DNA of 64,000 bases from Roseiarcus sp963742305 (lineage in GTDB: Bacteria; Pseudomonadota; Alphaproteobacteria; Rhizobiales; Beijerinckiaceae): positions 124,001-188,000 of the forward strand of contig CAVULN010000016.1 of the NCBI GenBank assembly GCA_963742305.1, read 5' to 3'. Made by a program: the position numbers and the translations under genes. Within the stretch, counting starts at the first letter, position 1. Every line of letters begins with the position of its first letter. The notes under the pieces were generated by a model, which saw nothing but the letters and a program-made list of their open reading frames with translations, was not told where the DNA came from and did no database searches. Shown here in pieces: positions 1 through 9,564 of the stretch.

Positions 1-1036
1 GGTGTTCGTCGATCACGAGAGCGACCATTTCCGCACCCGCCTCACCCACACGATCGAGGTGGCGCAGATCGCCCGTGCGCTCGCTCGCGCGCTTGAAGTG
101 GACGAGGACCTCGCGGAGGCGGTGGCGCTCGGTCACGACCTCGGCCACACGCCGTTCGGGCATACCGGCGAGGACGCGCTCGACGCGTGCATGGGCCCTC
201 ACGGCGGCTTCGACCACAACAGCCAGGCGTTGCGCATTGTCACGGGGCTCGAACGCCGCTATGCCGCCTTCGACGGTCTCAACCTGAGTCAGCCTACCCT
301 TTCGGGCCTCGTCAAGCACAATGGACCGCTCCTCGACCCCTCGGGCGCGCCGGCCGAGCGCTACCGGGCGCGCGGGGTTCCCCCCGCCATCCTCGCTTAC
401 GACAAGGTTCAGCCCCTCGACCTCAGCCTCCACGCGAGCCTCGAGGCGCAAGCCGCGGCGATCGCTGATGATATCGCCTACGACGCCCACGATATCGATG
501 ACGGCCTGCGGGCGGGCCTGTTCTCGCTCGCCGAGATTCGCGCCGCCGTTCCCTTCATTGACGCTCTGATGCGGGAAATCGACGATCTCCACCCGGGGCT
601 CGAGGCGGCCCGCGCGATTCATGAGCTCACCCGGCGCGTCATCACCCGGTTCATCGAGGACGGCATTGACGAAAGCCGCCGGCGGATCGGGCAGGCGAAA
701 GTCGCGAGCCCCGAGGCGGTCGCCACGGCGGGGCGGGCGCTGGTCGGACATTCGGCGCCGGCGCGGGCGGCGGACCGCGACATGAAGGCGTTTCTGCTCG
801 CCCGCATGTACCGGCACCCCGAGGTCCGCAAGGTCCGCGACCGGGCGTATGCGATCGTGCGGCGGCTGTTTCAGGCCTATTTCGCCGACCCGTCGCTGAT
901 GCCGCCCGAATGGGCGGCGAGGGCGGAGAAGGGCGATCTCGCCCGCGCCGTCGCCGACTATATCGCCGGCATGACCGACCGCTTCGCGATCGCGGAGCAC
1001 GCCCGCCTTTTTGACGCCGCTTTCGACTTGCGATAG
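1..1036 (+). CDS. dgt: dGTPase-like HD-domain phosphohydrolase, 5' end missing
   Basis: Deoxyguanosinetriphosphate triphosphohydrolase-like protein, which hydrolyses dNTPs to the nucleoside and triphosphate. The visible part opens inside the HD domain: RTRLTHTIEV, then the metal-binding HD in GHDLGHTPFGHTGEDALD. The GTG at position 2 is internal, because family members have about 50-60 residues before this point, so the gene starts outside the window. The stop is at 1034-1036 and argS starts 43 bases later on the same strand. A dgt-argS pairing is common in Hyphomicrobiales. The C-terminal half matches the family in length and shows no damage. Confidence 0.93.
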   Translation, partial: VFVDHESDHFRTRLTHTIEVAQIARALARALEVDEDLAEAVALGHDLGHTPFGHTGEDALDACMGPHGGFDHNSQALRIVTGLERRYAAFDGLNLSQPTLSGLVKHNGPLLDPSGAPAERYRARGVPPAILAYDKVQPLDLSLHASLEAQAAAIADDIAYDAHDIDDGLRAGLFSLAEIRAAVPFIDALMREIDDLHPGLEAARAIHELTRRVITRFIEDGIDESRRRIGQAKVASPEAVATAGRALVGHSAPARAADRDMKAFLLARMYRHPEVRKVRDRAYAIVRRLFQAYFADPSLMPPEWAARAEKGDLARAVADYIAGMTDRFAIAEHARLFDAAFDLR

Positions 1037-1079
1037 AGGCGCGCGCTCGCCTGAACCGTCAGGCCACGACCGGGAATCC

Positions 1080-2855
1080 ATGGACCTTTTCGCCGACTTC
1101 AAGTCGCGCATCGCCGGCTTGCTTGAAAAGCGGATCGCGGCGGGCGAGTTGCCGACGGACCTCGATCTTGGGCGCTTCGTCGTCGAGCCGCCGCGCGAGG
1201 CGGCTCACGGCGATCTCTCGACCAACGCGGCGATGGTCTACGCGCGGGAAGCCAAGCAGGCTGGTTCGAACCCCCGCGCGCTGGCCACGAGCCTCGCCGC
1301 GGATCTCGAGCGCGAGCCGGACGTGCTCAGCGCCGAAGCCGCCGGCCCCGGCTTCATCAATATCGTCCTCAAGCCAGCGGTTTACGAACAGGTCCTGAAG
1401 ACGGTTCTCATGCAAGGCCAGCGCTTCGGGGCGGGGGCGCCGAGCGCGGAGGGGCCGGTCAATGTCGAATATGTGAGCGCCAATCCGACCGGGCCGATGC
1501 ATGTCGGCCATGCGCGCGGCGCGGTGTTCGGCGACGCGCTCTCAAGTCTGCTTTTATTCTCGGGCCGCGAGGCGACGCGCGAATATTACATCAACGACGC
1601 GGGCGGGCAGGTCGACGTGCTCGCCCGCTCCGCGCACCTGCGCTACCGCGAGGCGCTCGGCGAGGACATCGGCGCGATCCCAGAGGGACTTTATCCCGGC
1701 GATTACCTCAAGCCCGTGGGCGAGTATCTCGCGCGCGAGTTTGGCGCGGGCCTTCTGAGCAAGCCCGAGGCGGAATGGCTGCCGGTCGCGCGCAAGCGCG
1801 CCGTCGAGGCGATGATGGCGATGATCCGCGACGATCTCGCCGCGCTCAACATCACGCACGAGGTGTTCGCCTCGGAGCGCGCGCTGACCGGCGTCGACGG
1901 CGGCGAGGACCGGGTCGCCGAGACGATCGCATGGCTGCGGGGCAAGGGCCTCGTATACCAGGGCCGGCTGCCCCCGCCCAAGGGCGCGCCGGCGGAGGAT
2001 TGGGAGGACCGCGACCAGACCCTGTTCCGCTCGACCGATTTCGGTGACGACGTCGACCGGCCGCTGATCAAGTCCGACGGCGCCTACACGTACTTCGCCA
2101 CCGACATCGCCTATCACAAGACAAAGATCGACCGGGGTTTCCGGACTTTGGTCAACGTGCTGGGCGCCGACCACGGCGGCTATGTCAAGCGGATGCAGGC
2201 GGCGGTCGCGGCGCTGTCGGACGGCAAGGCGAAGCTCGAAGTCAGGCTCTGCCAGCTCGTGCGTCTCATGCGCGGCGGCGAGCCGGTCAAAATGTCGAAA
2301 CGGTCCGGTGAGTTCGTGACGCTTCGTGAAGTTGTGGATGAGGTCGGCGCCGACGCCGTCCGGTTCATGATGCTGATGCGCAAGAATGACGCGCCGCTCG
2401 ATTTCGACTTGGCGAAGGTGATCGAGCAAAGCCAGGATAATCCCGTTTTCTACGTCCAATACGCGCACGCCCGCGCCCGAAGCGTCTTGAGGCAGGGCAA
2501 GGTGGTCTTCGCGGATTTCGACCTCGACCCGAGGGCGCTGGCCGGGGCCGACCTCACGCTGCTCGCCGACGAGGGGGAGCGCGAACTCATGCACGCCCTC
2601 GGGCTCTATCCACGGCTGGTCCGGCAGGCGGCGGAGGCGCACGAGCCGCACCGGGTCGCTTTCTTCGCCCACGATCTGGCGACGCGGTTCCACGCCCACT
2701 GGAACCGGGGAAAGGATCGGCCGGGTTTGCGCTTCGTTAACGAAAATGAACGAAGCCTATCCTACTCGAGATTGGCTCTGGTCGCGGGCGTCAGCCTTGT
2801 TTTGGCCTCCGCATTGTCAATTTTGGGGGTTAGCGCCCCCGAGGAAATGCGTTAG
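1080..2855 (+). CDS. argS: Arginyl-tRNA synthetase
   Basis: Class I arginyl-tRNA synthetase of about 591 residues, charging tRNA-Arg in the cytoplasm. The HIGH motif appears as HVGH near residue 141 in SANPTGPMHVGHARG, and the KMSKS motif as KMSKR near residue 404. The C-terminal DALR anticodon-binding domain is complete and ends in a typical ILGVSAPEEMR. The reading frame is open from 1011, overlapping the end of dgt, but the first good start is ATG at 1080, where the usual N-terminus (MDLFADFKSRI) begins. It probably shares a transcript with dgt and the SPOR gene, which begins 69 bases downstream. Confidence 0.97.
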   Translation: MDLFADFKSRIAGLLEKRIAAGELPTDLDLGRFVVEPPREAAHGDLSTNAAMVYAREAKQAGSNPRALATSLAADLEREPDVLSAEAAGPGFINIVLKPAVYEQVLKTVLMQGQRFGAGAPSAEGPVNVEYVSANPTGPMHVGHARGAVFGDALSSLLLFSGREATREYYINDAGGQVDVLARSAHLRYREALGEDIGAIPEGLYPGDYLKPVGEYLAREFGAGLLSKPEAEWLPVARKRAVEAMMAMIRDDLAALNITHEVFASERALTGVDGGEDRVAETIAWLRGKGLVYQGRLPPPKGAPAEDWEDRDQTLFRSTDFGDDVDRPLIKSDGAYTYFATDIAYHKTKIDRGFRTLVNVLGADHGGYVKRMQAAVAALSDGKAKLEVRLCQLVRLMRGGEPVKMSKRSGEFVTLREVVDEVGADAVRFMMLMRKNDAPLDFDLAKVIEQSQDNPVFYVQYAHARARSVLRQGKVVFADFDLDPRALAGADLTLLADEGERELMHALGLYPRLVRQAAEAHEPHRVAFFAHDLATRFHAHWNRGKDRPGLRFVNENERSLSYSRLALVAGVSLVLASALSILGVSAPEEMR

Positions 2856-2924
2856 CGGATGTCACGCCCGGGCGGCGCGCGTCCGGCGCGCTGTCAAGAA
2901 CGACCCGCGGCGAATGAGGACGAT

Positions 2925-4404
2925 ATGAGCGGTTCCGGGCCACGTGCGGCTGACGAGATCAACCTCGACGAATTCGAGCGGCGCCTGCGGGCCGCCGGCG
3001 GAGGGCAGGCGAGGGCCGAAGATCCCCTGGCGGAGCTGGCCCGTCTTGTCGAATTCTCGCATTTGGGGATCTCGAACGAGGACGCGCCGTCGAGGCCGCG
3101 CGCCGAGTTCGCCGCTCCGCCCGCGGACGCCGCGACCCCGCTCGAAAAGGACGCTCCCCGGACAACGATCGAGGAGGAGGTCGAAGACCTCGCTCCCGGC
3201 GCCTCGGAGGCCGAGCGCGAGGCGCGGCAGGATTACGCGTTCGACGCCCATCATTCCGACGGCGCCTCTGCGGACGAGCCGGGCGCGGAGCGCCGGCCCC
3301 TGCGCTGGAAGGTCGCGGTATCCGCGCTGGCGCTCGCGGGACTGGCGATGATCGGCGCGGTTTTCGCGCTCAAGGGCGGGGCGCCGGGCTTCAAGAAGGA
3401 TCCCCCGTTCATCGCCGCGGCTCAGGGGCCGACCAAGGTGGCGCCGCCCAGCGACCAGAGCGCCGCCGCCTCCACCGACGCCGGCGCTTCCCTGCTCAAC
3501 AACACGGTCAAGCCGGGCGCGGTCAAACTCGTCAATTCCGAGGAGACGCCGGTCGATTTGAGCGCGCAGGCCTCGCTCGCCAATCCGTCTCCGGCCAATC
3601 CTTCCCCGGCGATGCCCAATCCGCCGGCGGCTACCGATCAGGCCGCGCCGGCGCCCGGGAGCGCGGCGGAGTCCGCTTCGCTCGCCGCCACCGTCAATAC
3701 GCCGCTCATCGCGCCGCCCGCTCCGACGCCGCCCGCGATGACGCCGGACTTTCCCGCTCCCAAGCCCGTGCGCACCGTCTCCTTGCGGCCTGACGGAACG
3801 CCGATCGCGGCGGCCAATCCTCCCGACGCAGCCGGCAAGCGACCTGAAGCCGGCGAGCGCGCCGGCGGAAGCCCAGGCAAACCCGGCGCCGGCGCTAAAG
3901 CCGGCGAGCGATGCGGGCGGCGCCGCGCAGCCCTCGACCCCCAAGCTTGATTTGCCCGCCAAGCCGTCGGCGAAATCGTCGGCTCGGGTCGTGGTCGGCA
4001 AAACCGACACCACCGCGCCCGAGCCGAGCGCCGAGACGCCTCGCGAGCTGCAGAAAGCGGAGAGAGCCGCCAAGAAGCCCAAGGCCAGGGAAGTCGCCGA
4101 CGCGGCCGAGACCACCGGCGCGATCGCGCAGCCGCCGGTCGACGCGACCGCCGCGACCGCCTCGGGCGGATGGGCGGTTCAGCTCGCCGCGCCCAGATCG
4201 GAGGCGGAAGCCAATAGCGAAATCGCCCGGCTGACCGCCAAATACGGCGCCGAACTCAACGGCTCGCCGATCGGCGTGCACAAGGCGACAGTGAAGGGCG
4301 AGACGATCTACCGCTTGCGTGTGGTTGGCCTCACCAAGGCGGACGCCGCCAAGCTCTGCGCCCGCCTGAAAGGCGAGGGCGGGCAGTGCTTCATCGCCAA
4401 ATGA
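2925..4404 (+). CDS. SPOR-domain cell-envelope protein (frameshifted)
   Basis: SPOR-domain protein, expected to bind denuded septal peptidoglycan. The ATG at 2925 is preceded by GAGGA at 2916-2920. There is an acidic cytoplasmic N-terminus, one membrane segment (WKVAVSALALAGLAMIGAVF) around residues 125-150, then a long Pro/Ala-rich periplasmic linker. The SPOR domain itself (GGWAVQLAAP... to QCFIAK) lies in another frame ending at 4404. Reading that frame upstream gives a natural Pro/Ala linker back to about 3838, so one single-base shift lies roughly between 3815 and 3900. Position between argS and nagZ is the usual one in Hyphomicrobiales. I treat the shift as a probable sequence error. 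Confidence 0.85.
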
Positions 4405-4502
4405 GCGAAGCGCCCAGACTTTGTTTCAAGAGCAGCTCCCCGTCCTGAGGCGCCTTTTGCGGTAGGCGAAAGGCCCCGAAGGATGCTCCAGAAGGCTTAG
4501 AC

Positions 4503-5514
4503 ATGCCCAAGGCCTTCATCTGCGGCTGCGCGGGCCTTGCGCTCGACGCGGAGGAGCGCGCCTTCCTTCGCGAGCATGACCCCTGGGGCCTCATTCTCTT
4601 CAAGCGCAACGTCGCCGACCGCGATCAGCTGCGTGAACTCACGCGATCGTTCCGGGAGTGCGTCGGCCGGGCCGACGCGCCCGTCCTGATCGACCAGGAG
4701 GGCGGACGGGTTCAGCGGATGGCGCCGCCCCACTGGCGCGCCTACCCGGCCGCGGCCGCGATCGAGGCGGGGCTCGAGCCAGCCAAAGCCGAGGCCGCGG
4801 CGCGTCTCGTCGCCCGCCTGATCGCGGCCGATCTGGCCGAGGCCGGGATCTCCATCGATTGCGCGCCGGTGCTCGACGTCGCCGATCAGGGAACCCACGC
4901 GGCCATCGGCTCGCGGGCGTTCTCCTCCCGGCCCTTTCGGGTCGCGGCGATGGGCCGAGCGGTCGCCGAGGGGCTGCTCGCGGGCGGCGTCAAGCCGGTC
5001 ATCAAGCACATGCCGGGGCATGGCCGGGCGCGGGTCGACAGTCATCACGAATTGCCTGTGGTCGACGCGCCGCGCGCGCGAGCTTGCGCGGGACTTCAAG
5101 CCGTTCGCCGCGCTCAAGGACCTGCCGATGGCGATGAGCGCGCATTGTCTCTACACCGCGATCGATCCCCGGCGTCCCGCGACCATGTCGCCGGTCGTCG
5201 TTCAGGAGGTGATGCGCGGCGAAATCGGGTTCGACGGCCTCATCATGAGCGACGATCTGTCGATGAAGGCGCTGAAAGGCCCGTTCGACGAACGCGCCGC
5301 CGCGGTGATCGAGGCGGGACTCGACATCGTGCTCCATTGCAACGGCGACCTTGAGGAGGCCCGCGCCGTGGCCTCCGCCACGCCAATCCTTTCCGGCGCG
5401 TCGCTGCGTCGCGCCGACGCGGCGCTCGCCGCGACCCAGCCGCCCGAGCCGTTGGACGTCGAGCGCGCGAACCGCGAGTTCGCCGCGATCAAAGCCGAGC
5501 TTGGCGCCGCCTGA
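4503..5514 (+). CDS. nagZ: Beta-N-acetylhexosaminidase NagZ (frameshifted)
   Basis: Glycoside hydrolase family 3 enzyme that removes N-acetylglucosamine from peptidoglycan turnover products. The ATG at 4503 follows AGAAGG (4490-4495). The first frame carries LIDQEGGRVQRM and the family hallmark KPVIKHMPGHGRA with DSHHELPVVDAPRA. The second frame continues with RELARDFKPFAALKDLPMAMSAH and the IGFDGLIMSDDLSMKAL block, which holds the nucleophile Asp. The two halves join without a gap at the CGCGCGCG stretch near 5072-5082, so one base is gained or lost there. Neither half is a plausible protein alone; the shift is most likely an error. Confidence 0.9.
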
Positions 5515-5571
5515 ACCGCCCCGTCTTCCCTCTCGCCGCGAACGGGGAGACGGAACGCGCGCGGGGCGCCG

Positions 5572-5952
5572 TCATCCGCTCGTCGCGGGCCCGAGAAAGC
5601 GGTCGAGCGTCTCGAAGAACTTGGCGACCGAGATCGGCTTCGAGAGGTAGGCCTCGCAGCCGCCCTGGCGGATCTTCTCCTCGTCGCCCTTCATCGCGAA
5701 CGCCGTGACCGCGACCACGGGTATCGACTTCAGCTCCTCGTCATCCTTCAGCCATTGCGTCACTTCGAGGCCGGAAACCTCGGGCAACTGAATGTCCATC
5801 AGGATGAGGTCGGGCCGGTGCTTGCGCGCGAGATCGACCGCTTCGATGCCGCTGCGCGTCTGCACGATGCGGTGTCCGCGGGTCTCGACGAGATCGTTGA
5901 ACAGCTTCATGTTGAGTTCGTTATCCTCAACAATGAGCACGGTCTTGGGCAT
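5572..5952 (-). CDS. divK: Single-domain response regulator DivK
   Basis: Receiver-only response regulator of 126 residues, part of the PleC/DivJ-DivK-DivL-CckA cell-polarity pathway of alphaproteobacteria. It starts MPKTVLIVEDNELNMK and shows the acidic pair E9/D10, the phospho-acceptor D53 (LILMDIQLP) and K105 (YLSKPIS). There is no output domain. The frame is open further upstream, but conservation begins at the ATG at 5952; an ATG four codons earlier is an alternative. A DUF3572 gene lies divergently just upstream, a frequent arrangement in this order. Confidence 0.93.
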   Translation of the reverse strand: MPKTVLIVEDNELNMKLFNDLVETRGHRIVQTRSGIEAVDLARKHRPDLILMDIQLPEVSGLEVTQWLKDDEELKSIPVVAVTAFAMKGDEEKIRQGGCEAYLSKPISVAKFFETLDRFLGPATSG

Positions 5953-6013
5953 CGGGCGTTCCATCGGGCGTGAATTCGACCGGCTCGCCGGATAAGCTGA
6001 CGGCCAGACATCG

Positions 6014-6340
6014 ATGATAAAAGCGAATCGGACTATGCGCGATTTCCCGAGGGCCAAGCAATCCGCAAACCTGGAGTCCGCGCGGTCTCTGGCGGTGAGC
6101 GCCCTGGCGTTCATCGCCGCCGATTCCGACCGGCTCGCCCGGTTCCTCAACCTGACCGGCCTCGGTCCTCACAACCTCAGAACCGCGGCCGCTGACCCGG
6201 CTTTCCTAAGCTCGGTGCTCGACTATCTGTCGGCCGACGAAGCGCTGCTCGTCGCCTTCGCAACGCACGCCGACCTCAAGCCCGAGGCGGTCGCGCGGGC
6301 GCATGAGCTTCTGCGCGGCCGCCCAGCGGGCGAGTCCTGA
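6014..6340 (+). CDS. DUF3572 family protein
   Basis: Small protein of 108 residues with the pattern of DUF3572: an N-terminal ALAFIAADSDRLARFLNLTGLGPHNLR block and a C-terminal VLDYLSADEALLVAFA block. It is all-helical in appearance, with no signal peptide or membrane segment. The function is not known. It is divergent from divK and shares a 61-base promoter region with it, an association seen in many Hyphomicrobiales. ATG at 6014 is used; a second ATG at 6035 is also possible. Confidence 0.82.
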   Translation: MIKANRTMRDFPRAKQSANLESARSLAVSALAFIAADSDRLARFLNLTGLGPHNLRTAAADPAFLSSVLDYLSADEALLVAFATHADLKPEAVARAHELLRGRPAGES

Positions 6341-6342
6341 TC

Positions 6343-7173
6343 CTATTTGCAGGCCGACGTCGGCAGAATCTCGAGCTTGCGCAAGCGCGCGCGCAGCGCG
6401 AATGCGCCATAGTCGAGCTTGAGGGTGCCTGACACGCCATTCTCGTAAAGGTCGAACGAAAGCGTGTACTCGGGCGGGGCGTCGGTCTTGGCCTCGTCGA
6501 AATAGGAGACCACGACCGGCCAGCGGCGTATTCCGCCGAGCGCCGAGGCGGTCTCCGTGTCTTCGTCGGGCTTCATCGCTTCCTTGCCGATCACCGACAG
6601 GGTCGAGAAGATTTTCGCGCCGGTGTCCGAGCCGTCGTAGACGCGCGCCTGGATGACGCCGCCGCCATGCTTGGCCGCCTCGATCAATCGCTCAATATGC
6701 TGGGTCGGGAACAGGACCTCGCGGCCGAAGTCGAGCGTTTGCGGCTTCGGTTTGGTCAACACCACGCGCAAGTCGCCGTCGGCGCCGCGGGTGCCAACGC
6801 CCGCGACCGGAGGCGTGTCCTGCGGGCTGCGGGAATCGATCTCGAAACGCATCGACTTTCCGTTCGCGTCCTCGAACGAGGTGGCGTTCACCTGCATGGA
6901 CACCGGGTCGCCCTCGCTGCGCTCCATTTCCGTCATCTGGCGGAAATTCGAGGTGTAGCCCTCGCAGGCCGAGCCCCGAAATTCGTAGGCGATGAGGCCG
7001 GTAGCCGAGATCGGAGTGGGGGCGGAGGTCGGCGGCGGCGCCGTGGAATCGACGAGCGAAATGTCATAGGCCGCGCGATGCGAGGCGAGCGGCATGACCG
7101 GCGCCGTCTCGGCAAGCGCGACGGAAGAAGCCCACAGGAGCGTGGCGGCGCAGACAGCGAATTTCGAGACCAT
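6343..7173 (-). CDS. EipB-like periplasmic envelope protein (DUF1849)
   Basis: Secreted protein of about 276 residues with a signal peptide (FAVCAATLLWASSVALAETA). It resembles the DUF1849/EipB family, described in Brucella as a periplasmic protein needed for cell-envelope integrity. Family features visible are MPLASHRAAYDISL after the signal, the DFGREVLFPTQH block, and a pair of cysteines (SACEGY in the first third, TSACK at the C-terminus) that probably form a disulfide. ATG 7173 has GGAAAG just upstream and gives a clean signal peptide; upstream in-frame starts would put extra residues in front of it. It ends 2 bases from the DUF3572 stop (convergent). Confidence 0.82.
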   Translation of the reverse strand: MVSKFAVCAATLLWASSVALAETAPVMPLASHRAAYDISLVDSTAPPPTSAPTPISATGLIAYEFRGSACEGYTSNFRQMTEMERSEGDPVSMQVNATSFEDANGKSMRFEIDSRSPQDTPPVAGVGTRGADGDLRVVLTKPKPQTLDFGREVLFPTQHIERLIEAAKHGGGVIQARVYDGSDTGAKIFSTLSVIGKEAMKPDEDTETASALGGIRRWPVVVSYFDEAKTDAPPEYTLSFDLYENGVSGTLKLDYGAFALRARLRKLEILPTSACK

Positions 7174-7279
7174 GGTCTTTCCGAAAGGACAGACGATCGG
7201 CAGAGTGAGCCCCATTGTCCGCCGCCTTCGAGGCGCCGTCAATGCGCGGCGACTCGCGCGGCGCCCGGTTGGTTAGCGC

Positions 7280-7987
7280 TCAGCCTTCTTCCGGAGCGAC
7301 CGGACCCCAGGCCTGTTCAAGCGGGGAGGCGTCATCGAGAGGGTCTTCGTCCGCCCTCAGGTCCGGCCCGTCATCCGGCTGCGGAAGGTCGTAGCCCGGC
7401 GGCAGTTTTCCTTCGAACAATCCGGCGCCCTTGAGCTCGTCGAGGCCGGGCAGATCGGCGATCGCGTTGAGGCCGAATTCGACCAGAAACCCGGTGGTCG
7501 TGCCATAGGTGATGGGCCGGCCCGGCGCCTTCCGGCGGCCCCGCATCCGCACCCACCCGGCCTCCATCAGGACGTCGAGCGCCCCCTTCGACACCGCGAC
7601 GCCACGGATCCCTTCAATCTCGGCGCGGGTGACCGGCTGGTGATAGGCGACGATGGCGAGCGTTTCGAGCGCCGCGCGCGAGAGTTTGCGCTTCTCGTCG
7701 CGCCCGGGCGCGAGCGCCCAGGCAAGATCGCCGGCGGTGCGAAACATCCATCGCCGCGCGACCCGGACCAGGGTGACGCCGCGTCCGTCATAGAGGCGCT
7801 GGAGTTCATCCATCACCGCTCCGACCTCCGCCCCTTCCGAGAGGCAGCGCGCGATCGCGGCTTCCTCGATCGGTTCGGCGGAGGCGAAGACCAGCGCCTC
7901 GGCGATCCGCACGTCCTCGGGCGACACGCCCGGCGCCGCCGGGGGAAACAGTTGCGCGACATTGTCCGCGCCGGTCATGCGGCTCAT
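7280..7987 (-). CDS. scpB: Segregation and condensation protein B
   Basis: ScpB, a winged-helix kleisin-associated subunit of the SMC-ScpAB condensin. The start is ATG 7987 with GGAAGG upstream. The diagnostic block ALETLAIVAYHQPVTRAEIE is followed by IRGVAVSKGALDVLMEAGWV and the GRPITYGTT segment. An acidic C-terminal tail (DDGPDLRADEDPLDD) is usual in the order. scpA lies 142 bases upstream on the same strand. In most relatives scpAB follow nagZ in the same direction and lead into tatA; here they are inverted relative to nagZ and no tat gene follows. Confidence 0.94.
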   Translation of the reverse strand: MSRMTGADNVAQLFPPAAPGVSPEDVRIAEALVFASAEPIEEAAIARCLSEGAEVGAVMDELQRLYDGRGVTLVRVARRWMFRTAGDLAWALAPGRDEKRKLSRAALETLAIVAYHQPVTRAEIEGIRGVAVSKGALDVLMEAGWVRMRGRRKAPGRPITYGTTTGFLVEFGLNAIADLPGLDELKGAGLFEGKLPPGYDLPQPDDGPDLRADEDPLDDASPLEQAWGPVAPEEG

Positions 7988-8129
7988 GGGAAGGGCCTTC
8001 CTTGAATTTCCGATTGAGCCGGCGGGATCGCCGCCGCTCGAGTGGGGGCGCCGGGGAGGCTCGCGCGCCGCGCGCGCTCGCGCCGGCCGCAGCGAGCTGA
8101 GTTTTGGCCGCCGGAGGCATGGGCGAAGG

Positions 8130-8933
8130 TCACGCGGCGCGCTCTTCGGCCGGATCGGGGCTCGCATGGCGGATCAGGAGCGGCGCGAAGGCTTTCTCCT
8201 GGCGCATTTCAATCCTGCCCTCGCGCGCCAGTTCGAGCGACGCGGCGAAGGTGGACGCGCGGGCGCTCCGGCGCATCCCGGTGTCGGGGCAGGCTTCGAT
8301 GAGAAAATCCTCGAGGGCCGTCCAGCCGGACTGGGCGCCGATCAGCCGGGCCAGCGCCTGGCGCGCGTCGGCGAGCGACCAGACCTCGCGCGTCTTGAAC
8401 CGCACCCGCGAGAGGGCATGGCGCTGAGTCTGCCGGGCGTAGGCGGCGAGCAGATCGTAGAGTTCGGCGTGATAGGAGACGCGGCCGGGCGCCTCGGGGG
8501 CCTCCGGTTCTCCCCTGGCGAAGAAATCGCGCCCGAGGCGCGGCCGGCCCATCAGATATTCGCCGGCCTTGCGGATCGCCGCGAGCGCGCGCAGCCGCTG
8601 GGCGAGGCTCTCGGCGAGGGCGGGCGCATCCACCTCCTCGGCTTGCGGAGGGTTCGGAAGAAGCAGACGGGATTTGAGGAAAGCGAGCCACGCCGCCATC
8701 ACCAGATAGTCGGCGGCGAGTTCGAGCCTGAGCTTGCGCGCAGCCTCGACGAACAGGAGGTACTGCTCGGCCAGCGCGAGAATGGAAATGCGCGCAAGAT
8801 CGACCCGCTGGCGCCGGGCAAGCTCCAGCAATAGGTCCAACGGGCCTTCGAAACCATCGAGGTCGACGGTGAAAGCGGGCTCGCCCGTCGCCTGGGCGAG
8901 GTCGAAATCGCCCTGAAACGCCACCGCTTCCAA
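8130..8933 (-). CDS. scpA: Segregation and condensation protein A
   Basis: ScpA kleisin of 267 residues, which bridges SMC heads. Characteristic segments are FEGPLDLLLELARRQRVDLARISI near the N-terminus and YLVMAAWLAFLKSRLLLP; the C-terminal winged-helix part ends in EERAA. The start codon is TTG at 8933, supported by a very strong ribosome-binding site (GAGGAGGTGA at 8940-8949, minus strand) at proper spacing. No ATG gives a better N-terminus. It reads towards scpB and probably forms an operon with it. Confidence 0.94.
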   Translation of the reverse strand: MEAVAFQGDFDLAQATGEPAFTVDLDGFEGPLDLLLELARRQRVDLARISILALAEQYLLFVEAARKLRLELAADYLVMAAWLAFLKSRLLLPNPPQAEEVDAPALAESLAQRLRALAAIRKAGEYLMGRPRLGRDFFARGEPEAPEAPGRVSYHAELYDLLAAYARQTQRHALSRVRFKTREVWSLADARQALARLIGAQSGWTALEDFLIEACPDTGMRRSARASTFAASLELAREGRIEMRQEKAFAPLLIRHASPDPAEERAA

Positions 8934-9564
8934 CGAATCACCTCCTCAAGGCGCCATGGTGCAGCGCCACCCTGAGTGAGGCAAGGGGCGCGTAAAGGCA
9001 AGATTGCCGCAGGGGCTGGCGGTCGCGTCGTCCATTTCCGCAGGCTCGCCGAGTGACTGCGTCACACGACGCGCTATCGGGGCGACGAACGCCTGGGGCT
9101 CGCGTCAACAGGGCGTCTGGCGCGAATCAGCGAAACTCTGCGGTTTCCAGGCAAGGATGTCTTCATAAGTATAACCATCGGGCAATCAAGTCGTGAACTT
9201 CCCTAACGTAAGGTTTAACTCTATTTATTTAGGTAAATACGATAAGCTTGAATTGAATGCTCGGATTATTCTTGTATATCCGGCGCGCGAAGCTATCATC
9301 CAATTGTCCGTCAGCATGAGGCTGACAAGACGCCCGGCGCCCTGGTCCCGCCGCATCTCCGGGGGCCGCCGGGCTGGCCGGCCTGAACGCCATCTCCAGC
9401 GCCTCCGCGCGCATGCGTTCGGGCCGGCCTCCCTTTTAAACGCCGGCTTTCCCGCCAAGGCTTTCAGGCGTCAGGGCCGGCTCGATCCGGCAATGACGGC
9501 TGCATCCAGCCCGCCGTGGCTATCGAAGAAGAGGCGGATGATTTCCGCTTCGTCCGGTTGCCGC
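8934..9564. other. Gene-free interval upstream of scpA and downstream of lexA
   Basis: About 630 bases without a supportable gene. The part from about 9160 to 9300 is clearly AT-rich against the GC-rich surroundings. A short hairpin (GTCAGC, 5-base loop, GCTGAC) sits at 9311-9327. Open frames crossing the interval lack coding character. The scpA promoter should lie near 8950-9050. I see no RNA gene. Confidence 0.5.

Noticed and set aside
2862..4115. 417-codon minus-strand open frame
   Set aside because: Antisense to the SPOR-domain gene; Arg/Gly-rich shadow.
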